Below are positions 18,148 through 28,476 of a stretch of DNA of 64,000 nucleotides, piece after piece. Origin of the DNA: Metallococcus carri (lineage in GTDB: Bacteria > Actinomycetota > Actinomycetes > Actinomycetales > Dermatophilaceae). How positions within the stretch are numbered: position 1 is the stretch's first letter; each line of letters begins with the position of its first letter. A program made the position numbers and the translations under genes. The notes beneath the pieces are model-generated. The model saw only the letters and a program-made list of their open reading frames with translations, was not told where the DNA came from and searched no databases. Location of the stretch: contig NZ_JAAOIV010000003.1 of the NCBI RefSeq assembly GCF_011440275.1, forward strand, positions 310,001 to 374,000, written 5' to 3'.

Positions 18148-18359
18148 TCGGCCGCTGGCTGCGGCGTAACCACGGGCGCGTCGATCTCGGCAGGCACATC
18201 AGCTAGCTCCGCGATGCCCTCGACCATCGCGGCCTTCTGCTTGGACGCAATCAGCCGGCGCAGCGCCAGATCCAAGACTGCCCGGTTCGACCGCTCGCCG
18301 GTCAGCGCTCGAGCCCGCTTCAACAACTCAGCGTCCAGATGGACACTGGTCACAGCCAT
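18144..18359 (-). CDS. vapB: VapB-type antitoxin (orphan)
   Basis: A 71-residue protein with a ribbon-helix-helix N-terminus (AVTSVHLDAELLKRARALTG) and a C-terminal toxin-neutralising tail. It matches type II antitoxins that pair with VapC PIN toxins. Start ATG 18359; the promoter region upstream is repeat copy B. The toxin gene that should follow is reduced to 26 codons, so the antitoxin may survive as an autoregulatory protein or guard against incoming VapC. Confidence 0.8.
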   Translation of the reverse strand: MAVTSVHLDAELLKRARALTGERSNRAVLDLALRRLIASKQKAAMVEGIAELADVPAEIDAPVVTPQPAAD

Positions 18360-18424
18360 CGTCGGCCCCTCTCACTGGTGTATGAATCACGATATAGGCG
18401 TGCCGGAACCCACCCCATCGCCGG
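18326..18424. repeat. Copy B of the ~97-bp repeat: vapB start and promoter
   Basis: This segment covers the vapB start codon and about 65 bases upstream. It aligns with 14911-15006. Conserved features include TGAATCA (palindromic TGATTCA on the other strand), a TATA-rich stretch and CCCCTCTC, likely the antitoxin promoter and its operator. The presence of both copies within 3.4 kb suggests an old duplication of a vapB-linked segment. Confidence 0.75.
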
Positions 18425-18456
18425 CGAGGAGGCTGGTTTTCAACGCCGGCATACGG

Positions 18457-18482
18457 AAAACGCCCGCCGAGACCGGCGGGCG
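18457..18482 (-). terminator. Intrinsic terminator of tRNA-Thr
   Basis: A perfect 9-bp stem (CGCCCGCCG / CGGCGGGCG) with a 4-base loop is followed on the minus strand by TTTT. It begins a few bases after the CCA end of the tRNA gene. Confidence 0.85.
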
Positions 18483-18489
18483 CTGATGG

Positions 18490-18563
18490 AGCCGCTTGTC
18501 GGAATCGAACCGACGACCTATTCATTACGAGTGAATCGCTCTGGCCAACTGAGCTAAAGCGGC
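18490..18563 (-). tRNA. tRNA-Thr (anticodon CGT)
   Basis: The minus strand folds into a full cloverleaf: acceptor stem GCCGCTT/AAGCGGC, D arm GCTCAGTTGGCCAGAGC, anticodon stem ATTCA/TGAAT with loop CTCGTAA (anticodon CGT, reads ACG), and T arm GTCGG-TTCGATT-CCGAC. The discriminator is T, and CCA is encoded at 18487-18489. Confidence 0.97.
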
Positions 18564-18648
18564 AGGCCCCACCTGCGGCGGAGCGGCACCGAGTATACGC
18601 ACGGCCCGGCGTGCGTCCGAATCGAGCGGCGGCCTACGCTCGCTGGCT

Positions 18649-19044
18649 GTGGAGCACCCCGTCATCGTCGTCAGCGCCGTGCTGTTGCGGGACGCGCGGG
18701 GCCATGTGCTGACCGTCCGCAAGCGCGGCACCGACCGGTTCATGCTGCCGGGCGGCAAGCCCGAGCCGGGTGAGACGCCGGCCCAGACCGCGGTGCGCGA
18801 ATGCCAGGAGGAGCTCGGGCTCGACCTGGACCCCGCGCGCCTGGTTGACCTCGGCGTATGGCGGACCTGGGCCGCCAACGAGCGCGACCACCGGCTCGAG
18901 GCGTCGGTGTTCGAACACCCGAGCGTGCCGGTCGAGCAGGTCGCCGCCGAGCTGGAGGAACTGCGCTGGCTGGACCCGGCCGGTGACCTGCCGGACGACC
19001 TCGCGCCGCTCACCGTCGAGGTCGTCCGCGAGCACGTCCGCTAG
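18649..19044 (+). CDS. NUDIX hydrolase
   Basis: A 131-residue pyrophosphohydrolase with a complete NUDIX box, GGKPEPGETPAQTAVREC followed by QEELGL, coordinating the catalytic Mg2+. The family hydrolyses nucleoside diphosphates linked to another group; the exact substrate (for example oxidised dNTPs) is undetermined. The start ATG is not preceded by a strong ribosome binding site, but the coding signal begins here. It ends convergent to, and overlaps by four bases, the peptidase gene at 19041. Confidence 0.9.
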   Translation: MEHPVIVVSAVLLRDARGHVLTVRKRGTDRFMLPGGKPEPGETPAQTAVRECQEELGLDLDPARLVDLGVWRTWAANERDHRLEASVFEHPSVPVEQVAAELEELRWLDPAGDLPDDLAPLTVEVVREHVR

Positions 19045-20642
19045 CAGGTCTTCCCGTCCGGCGGCACCGTGCCGTTCACCAGGTAGGCGTCGACGGCCTG
19101 GTCGACACACCGGCTGGCGCCGCCATACGCGGTGTGGCCGTCGCCGTCATACGTGATCAGGTGCCCGTTCTGCAGCTGGGAGGCGAGATCCTTGGCCTGG
19201 GCGTATGGCGTCGCCGGGTCCCGCGTGGTGCCGACGACCACGATCGGGCCCGACCCGGCGGCGGTGATCTTCTTCGGCGCGCCGGTCGCCTTGACCGGCC
19301 ACTGGCCGCACATGATCCCGCCCCACGCGAGCATCCGACCCCACGTGGGCGCGGTCTTGGCGAAGCTCGTCGCCTCCTGCTCGTAGTGGCCGAGGTCGGC
19401 GGGTGCGCTGCGGTCCAGGCAGGAGATGGCGTTGATCGCCTGCATGGTGTTGCCGTTGTAGGACCCGTCGGGATTGCGATCGGCGTATTCGTTGGCGAGC
19501 ATCATCATCGGCTTCGCGTCACCGTTGAACGCCTGCCGGAAGGCGTCGGTGAGGTCGGGCCAGCGCCAGATCGCATACATCGCATCGGCGATGCCGAGGG
19601 TGGCCCAGCCCTCGGTCAGCTGGGTGACACCGCCCTGACCGGAGACCGGCATCGGCGTGGCGTCGAGCTGCTTCAGCCAGGACTGGATGCGGGTCATCGC
19701 CGCGTCCTCGGTCGAGCCGAGCGGACAGTTGCCCTTGGCGACACAGTCCTTGACGTAGGCCCGGGTCGCGGTCTCGAAGCCGTTGGCCTGGCCGAGGCTG
19801 GTCTGGTCCGGCGTGAGGTTCGGCGCGACGACACCGTCGAGGACGAACCGGCCCACCCGCTTCGGGAACAGGTCGGCATAGGTCGCGCCGAGGAAGGTGC
19901 CATAGGACTTGCCGAGATAGTTGAGCTTGTCGTCGCCGAGTGCGGCGCGCAGCACGTCCATGTCCTTGGCGGCCTCGACGGTCGAGACGTGCCCGAGCAA
20001 CCCCCCGGCGCGCTGCTGGCAGGCCTGCCCGAACTGCTTGGCCGAGGTGGCGAGCGCCTGCTCCTCACCCTTGTCGTCCGGCGTCGGGTCCGCGCCGAGA
20101 TAGCTGTCCATGTCCTTGTCGGACACGCAGGTGATCGGGGCCGAGCGCTGCACGCCCCGCGGGTCGAAACCGATCACGTCATACTGCTCGCGCACATCGC
20201 GCCCGACCACCTGATCGGCGATCGACGGATCGGCGACCGCGGCCGCATAGTCATAGCCCGAACCGCCCGGGCCGCCGGGGTTGAGCACCAGCGACCCCTT
20301 GGTCGCACCGCCCTTGGCCTTCACCCGGTCGACCGCGAGCTGGATCGTCGCTCCGGTCGGTGCGGCGTAGTCGACCGGCACGGTCAGCTTGGCGCACTCG
20401 ACGTCACCGCACTGCGACCACTGCAGCTTCTGGTCGTAGAACCGGGCCAGCGCCGGGTCGCTCTGCCCGCCGCCGGTCGCGCTGGACGATGCCGGCGACG
20501 AACCGCTGGACACCGACGAGGTGGTCGCCGAGGAGGTAGGTGACGCAGCGGAACTCGACGAGGAACCCGATCCGCCGGAACACCCGGCCAGGGCGAGTCC
20601 GGCGGCGGCGACGAGGGTGACGACACGCGAAGAGCTCGGCAT
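19041..20642 (-). CDS. Secreted lipoprotein alpha/beta hydrolase, tripeptidyl-aminopeptidase-like (S33)
   Basis: A 533-residue exported peptidase. A signal peptide with lipobox LALAGC is followed by a Ser/Thr/Gly-rich linker to about residue 60. The catalytic domain has the oxyanion segment LVLNPGGPGGSG, nucleophile elbow GKSYGT, Asp in VVGTTRDPATPY and His in DGDGHTAYG, matching the actinobacterial secreted tripeptidyl aminopeptidase group with the C-terminal TAP-like domain. Start ATG 20642 overlaps a CGGCATAC octamer. Confidence 0.91.
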   Translation of the reverse strand: MPSSSRVVTLVAAAGLALAGCSGGSGSSSSSAASPTSSATTSSVSSGSSPASSSATGGGQSDPALARFYDQKLQWSQCGDVECAKLTVPVDYAAPTGATIQLAVDRVKAKGGATKGSLVLNPGGPGGSGYDYAAAVADPSIADQVVGRDVREQYDVIGFDPRGVQRSAPITCVSDKDMDSYLGADPTPDDKGEEQALATSAKQFGQACQQRAGGLLGHVSTVEAAKDMDVLRAALGDDKLNYLGKSYGTFLGATYADLFPKRVGRFVLDGVVAPNLTPDQTSLGQANGFETATRAYVKDCVAKGNCPLGSTEDAAMTRIQSWLKQLDATPMPVSGQGGVTQLTEGWATLGIADAMYAIWRWPDLTDAFRQAFNGDAKPMMMLANEYADRNPDGSYNGNTMQAINAISCLDRSAPADLGHYEQEATSFAKTAPTWGRMLAWGGIMCGQWPVKATGAPKKITAAGSGPIVVVGTTRDPATPYAQAKDLASQLQNGHLITYDGDGHTAYGGASRCVDQAVDAYLVNGTVPPDGKTC

Positions 20643-20653
20643 ACCCCCGAACG

Positions 20654-21805
20654 CTACGTCATCGGTGCGCCGACGGCCTGCAGCGAGATCATCATCGCCT
20701 CCAGGGCCAGCAGCGGCGCGACATTGGCCTCGATGCGCTCGCGCGCGGTGCCGATCGCGTCCATCGCCTGCACCAGCGCCTCGGGCGGCAGCGCGTTGGC
20801 GAGATCCTGCACGCTCATCCGCAAGTCGGCGTTGACCAGCTCGACCGGGCCGCCCCACTGCACGACCAGCGCATCGCGATAGAACGACAGCAGGTCGACC
20901 AGCGAGCGGTCGATGACGTCGCGGGACAACCGGGTCGCCCGGGTCTTCTGGTCGCGTTCGAGCGCGGCGACCTGCGAGCGGATGTATGGCGGCTGCGTGC
21001 GTGCCGCCGGATCGGCACCGAGCTGTTCGAGCAGCCGGGCCTTCTCGGCCGCGTCGCGCTCGCCGGTGGAGGAGGCCGACTCCTCCTTGGCCAGGGTGTC
21101 CAGGTCGGCGGCTGCCCGCAGCGCGTCGCCCAGCCCACGCAACCCGGCGGGCAACGCGAGGGTGGAGCGCCGACGAGAGCGGGCGCCCTCGTCGCGGGCG
21201 AGCCGCCGGGCCAGCCCGACATGGGACTGAGCGGCGCGGGCCGCGACGCGGGCGGTGTCGAGCTCGATGCCATCGCGGCGGTGGAGCAGCTCGGCGACCG
21301 CCTCGACCGACGGGATGCGCAAGCGCACGTGCCGGGACCGGCTGCGGATGGTGACGATGACATCCTCCAGCGACGGCGCACACAGCACCCACACGGTGCG
21401 GGCGACCGGCTCCTCGAGCGCCTTGAGGAGAGCATCGGCGGCGCGCTCGGTCAGCCGGTCGGCGTCCTCGATGATGATGACCTGCCACTGTCCGACCTGC
21501 GGGCTGCGCTGGGCGAGAGCGGCCAGCTCGCGGGCGTCCTTGACCTGGATCGACAACCCCTGGGTGGCCAGCACGGTCACATCGGCGTGGCTGCCGTCGA
21601 GCGCGGTGCGGCACTCGCGGCACTCTCCGCAACCGCCCTGCGGGCACTGCAAGGCGGCGGCGAAGGCACGCGCGGCGGTGGACCGGCCCGACCCCGGTGG
21701 CCCGGTGAGCAACCAGGCGTGGGTCATCCGGGCCGGGTCGTCGACGGCCCGCTGCAATTCGTCGACCACCTCGGGCTGGCCGACGACATCGGCCCAGACG
21801 CTCAT
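20654..21805 (-). CDS. holB: DNA polymerase III subunit delta'
   Basis: Part of the clamp-loader complex. The 383-residue AAA+ protein has Walker A GPPGSGRST near 36-44, a four-Cys zinc module (CPQGGCGECREC), and the IIIEDADRLT Walker B-like segment. Delta' usually does not hydrolyse ATP, yet this P-loop looks nearly canonical, with Arg in place of the usual Lys. It follows tmk with a 4-base overlap, the typical tmk-holB pair of actinobacteria. Confidence 0.93.
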   Translation of the reverse strand: MSVWADVVGQPEVVDELQRAVDDPARMTHAWLLTGPPGSGRSTAARAFAAALQCPQGGCGECRECRTALDGSHADVTVLATQGLSIQVKDARELAALAQRSPQVGQWQVIIIEDADRLTERAADALLKALEEPVARTVWVLCAPSLEDVIVTIRSRSRHVRLRIPSVEAVAELLHRRDGIELDTARVAARAAQSHVGLARRLARDEGARSRRRSTLALPAGLRGLGDALRAAADLDTLAKEESASSTGERDAAEKARLLEQLGADPAARTQPPYIRSQVAALERDQKTRATRLSRDVIDRSLVDLLSFYRDALVVQWGGPVELVNADLRMSVQDLANALPPEALVQAMDAIGTARERIEANVAPLLALEAMMISLQAVGAPMT

Positions 21806-22440
21806 GTCGTCCTCACCAGGCCGGCCAACCGGTCGCGCACCGCGGCAGCGATCACCTCGGGCGGCTCGGTGGCATCGAGCACGAGATAGCGCTCCGGCTC
21901 GGCCGCGGCTAGGGCGCGGAAGTGCTCGCGCACCCGGCGCTGGAAGTCCTCACCCTCGCGCTCCAGACGGTCCGACTCACGCTGCCGACGCCCTTGTGCC
22001 ACAACGGGATCCACGTCCAGCAGCACGGTCAGGTCGGGCAGCAGGTCGCGGGTCGCCCACAACGACAGCCCGCGCACCTCGGCTGCGTCGAGCTCGCGCC
22101 CGGCACCCTGATAGGCCACCGAGGAGTCGAGATAGCGGTCCTGCACGACCACCGCGCCACGCTTCAGGGCGGGCCGCACCAGGGTCTCGATGTGGTGGGC
22201 GCGGTCGGCGGCGAAGAGCAACGCCTCGGCCCGCGCATCGACGTGATCACCGTGCAGCAGCACCTGCCGGATGTCCTTGCCGAGCGCGGTGCCGCCGGGC
22301 TCGAAGGTGCTGACCACCTCGCGCCCCTGCTGCGCCAGCCAGTCGGCGAGCAGCCGGACCTGGGTGGACTTGCCTGCGCCGTCGCCGCCCTCGAAGACCA
22401 CGAAAAGTCCGCGGGCAGCGGCAGGCGAGGCGGACGGCAT
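21802..22440 (-). CDS. tmk: Thymidylate kinase
   Basis: Phosphorylates dTMP to dTDP. The 212-residue protein has P-loop EGGDGAGKST near 18-27, the DRYLDSSVAYQG motif, and a lid region rich in Arg (QGRRQRESDRLE). Start ATG 22440 overlaps a CGGCATAC octamer. Coupled to holB by a 4-base overlap. Confidence 0.95.
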   Translation of the reverse strand: MPSASPAAARGLFVVFEGGDGAGKSTQVRLLADWLAQQGREVVSTFEPGGTALGKDIRQVLLHGDHVDARAEALLFAADRAHHIETLVRPALKRGAVVVQDRYLDSSVAYQGAGRELDAAEVRGLSLWATRDLLPDLTVLLDVDPVVAQGRRQRESDRLEREGEDFQRRVREHFRALAAAEPERYLVLDATEPPEVIAAAVRDRLAGLVRTT

Positions 22441-22472
22441 ACGGGACAGGGTAGGCCGCGGGACCGACAGGC

Positions 22473-23315
22473 TCAGCGGGGCCGCCCGAAGACGCCGAGC
22501 GCGTCATACGCGATCCAGCTGCCCTGGTCCTTCTCGATGTCGAGGACGTTCTCGCCGAGCTGCAGGTGCTCGCGGCCGATCGGGTGCTCGAGGTATGCCG
22601 GACCCGCGCCGGCTCCCGGGCGGACCGCACCTTCGACCTGCGCGGTCGCGGGCTCGTCGAAGAAGAGCGTGTCGACGCGGGTGCCGTTGAGGCTGACGGT
22701 CGCCGAGCCCGCTCGGCTCGGGTGCCGATCCACCAGCCAGAGCGCGAGGTCGACATCGTGGTCGGGCACCTCGTCCAAATCGAAGCGCAACCGGAAGCGG
22801 TGGCCCCGCCGGCCGGCCCACGCGTCGTCCGGCCCGGGCTGCAGATAGCTCCACCGCACATCGGCCCGGTCGAGGCCATGCCGGAAGTCGACGTCGCGCG
22901 GGAAGGTCGACTGGTAGTGCACGAAACCCGTTGGTGCCAAAGCGAGTTCGAGTCCGCTGCCATCGAAGCTGCCCACCGTCGCCAGAGGTATGCCGGTCAC
23001 GGTCACCGAGGTGCGCGAGACGGCCGGCTGCGGGGGCGGCAGCGGCGAGGGCAGCACGCCGGCCGGCAGGACCCGGTAGCTCCACCGCTGGGCGAGCGCG
23101 CCGAGCCCGCGGTGGGCGAACCGCGGTTCGTCCACGGTGGCCAGGAGGGTGCCGGGGCTGGGACGCCAGTCCCCCGCGGCTCCGCTGACCCCGTGGACCT
23201 CGTAGCCGCACACACCCGTTTGGGCTCGCCAGTGCAGCCGGATGATTCCGACATCACCCACGGCCCGCAGCCCCGACTCCGGGAGCGGGCGTGGTTCGAC
23301 GAAAGGCAGCACCAT
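22473..23315 (-). CDS. Fibronectin-III-like plus polysaccharide-lyase-type carbohydrate-binding domain protein
   Basis: A 280-residue protein with no signal peptide. Residues about 15-95 look like a fibronectin type III module (IRLHWRAQTGVCGYEVHG). The C-terminal half resembles the jelly-roll domain III of family 4 polysaccharide lyases (GENVLDIEKDQGSWIAYDAL). The catalytic N-terminal domain of such lyases is missing, so it may only bind sugar. Assignment rests on short motifs and is tentative. Separated from tmk by 32 bases. Confidence 0.55.
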   Translation of the reverse strand: MVLPFVEPRPLPESGLRAVGDVGIIRLHWRAQTGVCGYEVHGVSGAAGDWRPSPGTLLATVDEPRFAHRGLGALAQRWSYRVLPAGVLPSPLPPPQPAVSRTSVTVTGIPLATVGSFDGSGLELALAPTGFVHYQSTFPRDVDFRHGLDRADVRWSYLQPGPDDAWAGRRGHRFRLRFDLDEVPDHDVDLALWLVDRHPSRAGSATVSLNGTRVDTLFFDEPATAQVEGAVRPGAGAGPAYLEHPIGREHLQLGENVLDIEKDQGSWIAYDALGVFGRPR

Positions 23316-23437
23316 GGACCGGCCTCCTCGTCACCACTGGTGGTCTGACACCCGATCGTCGGCGACCGAATCGACCACAAGGGAACGGCAACATGACGGG
23401 CGCGTGACGTTCCGCGGCCGGGCGTAGGGTCAACCGC

Positions 23438-24781
23438 ATGAGCCGGAGCCTGCCCGACACCGTGGTGACCGCCCTCGATCGCATCTCTCTCGAGGCCCAA
23501 AGAGCAAGTCGCACACCGGCTTTCGTCGCCGGGGTGCGCCGTGACGGCAGGGTGGAGTGGGAGACCGCGATCGGGAGCGCCGACCTGTCCGACCCGTCGG
23601 TGCCGCTCGACGGTGACACCCAGTTTCCGGTCGCGTCCAACACCAAAACCTTCACCGCGGTGGCGATCATGCAGCTGCGCGACGAGGGCCGCCTCGGCCT
23701 GGAGGACCGCATTGACCGGCACCTGCCCGAGGTGGCGCACGGCGCGGTGACGATCCGGCAGATGCTCGCCCACGTCAGCGGCATGCAGCGCGAACCCGTC
23801 GGCGACGTCTGGGACACCCTGGTCTTCCCCGACCGCGCACAACTGCTCGACGGCTGGAACCAGGCGGCCCGAGTGCTGCCGCCGCACCGCACCTGGCACT
23901 ACTCCAACCTGTGTTACGCCCTGCTCGGCGAGGTCATCGCCCGGCTGGACGAACGCCCCTGGGCCGAGTCGATCAAGGCTCGGCTGATCGACCCAATCGG
24001 CTTGCGCCGCACCGGTTTTGCCCTTGAGCCGCCGCACTCCGCGCAATATTTCGTGCCGCCCTTCAGCGACGTCCCGGTGCGCGAGCCGGTGCTCGACAAG
24101 GGCGCCACCGACGCCGCCGGAGCAATCGTCAGCACCCTGCACGACATGCTCGCCTGGCACGCCTTCCTGCTCGACCCGGACTCCTCGATCCTGTCCCCGG
24201 ACACCCTCGAGGAGATGCTCGTGCCGCATATCCCGGTCGACGCCGGCTGGCAGTCGGCGTGGGGCCTGGGCTTCCAGCTGGTCCGCAAGGACGACGACAT
24301 CTGGTTCGGTCACACCGGCGGGCTCCCCGGTGCGATCACCGGCTTCTTCTCCACTCGCGAGCCCGGCCTCAGCGCCGGGGTGCTGATGAACAACACCTCC
24401 GCGCTGGGACCGGACGCGACCGCCATACGACTCGGTTCGTATGTCGCACAGCACGATCCGCGCCTGCCTGAGCCGTGGATGCCCGGCACCCTGGAGCCCG
24501 CGGATCTGGTCGACCTGACCGGCCGCTGGTTCTCCGAGGGGATGGGCTTCACCTTCGTCATCGCCGAGGGCGAACTGCGTGCGCGACTGGACCGGGCGCC
24601 CGACAGCGCGCCATGGTCGCGCTTCGAACGCGACGGCGAGGACGAGTTCCGCACCATCGCCGGCCGCGAGAGGGGCGAGCGCCTCGTGGTGCACCGGGAC
24701 GCGAACGGCGCTGTGCGACAACTGAATTGGGCGACCTACAAGTTCACTCGCGACCCGCAACCGTTCACCGCCCTCGGCTGA
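23438..24781 (+). CDS. Serine hydrolase, beta-lactamase / class C PBP fold (S12)
   Basis: A 447-residue protein with the S12 motifs: SNTK (SxxK, near 69), YSN (YxN) and HTGG. There is no signal peptide, so it is probably a cytoplasmic esterase or peptidase rather than a beta-lactamase. A C-terminal beta-rich domain (about 360-447) follows, as in many family members. Ends at a strong bidirectional terminator facing the lipoprotein gene. Confidence 0.9.
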   Translation: MSRSLPDTVVTALDRISLEAQRASRTPAFVAGVRRDGRVEWETAIGSADLSDPSVPLDGDTQFPVASNTKTFTAVAIMQLRDEGRLGLEDRIDRHLPEVAHGAVTIRQMLAHVSGMQREPVGDVWDTLVFPDRAQLLDGWNQAARVLPPHRTWHYSNLCYALLGEVIARLDERPWAESIKARLIDPIGLRRTGFALEPPHSAQYFVPPFSDVPVREPVLDKGATDAAGAIVSTLHDMLAWHAFLLDPDSSILSPDTLEEMLVPHIPVDAGWQSAWGLGFQLVRKDDDIWFGHTGGLPGAITGFFSTREPGLSAGVLMNNTSALGPDATAIRLGSYVAQHDPRLPEPWMPGTLEPADLVDLTGRWFSEGMGFTFVIAEGELRARLDRAPDSAPWSRFERDGEDEFRTIAGRERGERLVVHRDANGAVRQLNWATYKFTRDPQPFTALG

Positions 24782-24785
24782 ACGA

Positions 24786-24818
24786 AGCCGGGCCCGCGCA
24801 GATCGCGCGGGCCCGGCT
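24786..24818. terminator. Bidirectional hairpin terminator
   Basis: A perfect 14-bp stem (AGCCGGGCCCGCGC and its complement) with a 5-base AGATC loop, placed between two convergent genes. There are no long T-runs, but the stem is among the strongest in the window. Confidence 0.75.
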
Positions 24819-24835
24819 CTCGGTGCAGCTGACGC

Positions 24836-25537
24836 CTACTTCCAGGTCAGCCGGTAGGTGTAGTTGTTGTAGGTGACCGTCGAGGCCTCCTTGCCGGTGA
24901 CCTGGTAGACGTAGCACGCCGACCCGGTCTCACCGACCTTGAGTTCCTTGGACTCGCTCGAGCAACCCGGCGCGTCGCCATACAGCCGCTTGGCCTTCTG
25001 CGAGGAGTCGAAGGTCGGGTAGAGGAACAGACCGTTGACCGTGGTGTTGCTGAAGAACTTGTCGAACTTCAGCGGGGTCACCTCGTAGTCGATGAAGTAG
25101 ACGGTGCCGTCTTCCTTCTTCAGGCTGGTGCTGCTGTAGACCGAGTCGGGAGCCTTCTTCAGGCTCTTGACGGTCAGCCGGAAGGTCTGCGAGGAGTCGG
25201 CGATGACGGCCGGCTGGCCGAAGCTGAAGCTCGCGTCCTTGGCCGACGGGTCGGTCGGGCCGCTGTCGGCGGTCGAGCTGGAGTCAGAGCTCGAATCCGA
25301 GCTGGTGTCCGACGAGCTCGAGTCGGAGCTGGTGTCCGACGAGCTCGTGTCCGAGCTGGTCTCCGAGGAGCTGGTGTCCGAGCTGGTCTCCGAGGACGAG
25401 GACGACGAGCTGGTCGTCGAGCTGGACGTCGACGACGGCTCGGTGACGGTGTTGTCCGAATTGCAGGCGGTCATGCCGACCGTGGTGGCGGCGACGATGC
25501 CGGCAGCGGCCACGCGGCGAATGAGCGAGGTGTTCAT
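24836..25537 (-). CDS. Ser/Thr/Asp-rich lipoprotein of unknown function
   Basis: A 233-residue exported lipoprotein: signal peptide with cleavage/lipidation at VGMTAC, then about 60 residues of almost pure Ser/Thr/Asp/Glu partly encoded by four 27-bp tandem repeats (25305-25412), then a globular domain with two Cys (GCSSESKEL and SACYVYQV) that could form a disulfide. The globular part (SFSFGQPAVI...LTVKSLKKAP) resembles DUF4352-like immunoglobulin folds, without certainty. The start ATG 25537 puts the signal sequence first. Confidence 0.8.
   Translation of the reverse strand: MNTSLIRRVAAAGIVAATTVGMTACNSDNTVTEPSSTSSSTTSSSSSSSETSSDTSSSETSSDTSSSDTSSDSSSSDTSSDSSSDSSSTADSGPTDPSAKDASFSFGQPAVIADSSQTFRLTVKSLKKAPDSVYSSTSLKKEDGTVYFIDYEVTPLKFDKFFSNTTVNGLFLYPTFDSSQKAKRLYGDAPGCSSESKELKVGETGSACYVYQVTGKEASTVTYNNYTYRLTWK
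25305..25412 (-). repeat. Four tandem 27-bp coding repeats in the lipoprotein
   Basis: Units start at 25305, 25332, 25359 and 25386, each ending GAGCTG. They encode nine-residue Ser/Asp/Thr/Glu blocks. In-frame unit length means copy-number change would alter linker length without breaking the gene. Confidence 0.75.
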
Positions 25538-25650
25538 GGTGACGTGATTCTCCCTTTGTGTTCCCAGCGGATCGACGGTATGACGGCGTCGTCCCCCTGG
25601 CTGGTTCCGCGATCTCCCCAACGTGCGGCATTGTGGCAAAGATCAGGTGG

Positions 25651-28380
<2,730 letters not shown>

Positions 28381-28476
28381 GGGCGCTCCTTCGATCCCCC
28401 GGCGGGTCACGGATTCGTCGTGACCTCGGTGTGCCGGTTCGAGGGAAACGTACCCGAGGCGCTCATGTGACCTGAC

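Noticed and set aside
18490-18563. tRNA-Thr as an integration site
   Set aside because: The neighbouring accessory genes made this plausible, but no integrase, repeated 3' tRNA end or element boundary was found next to it.
25305-25412. Possible CRISPR-like array
   Set aside because: The repeats are contiguous 27-bp coding units without spacers, inside a lipoprotein gene. No CRISPR array was seen anywhere in the window.
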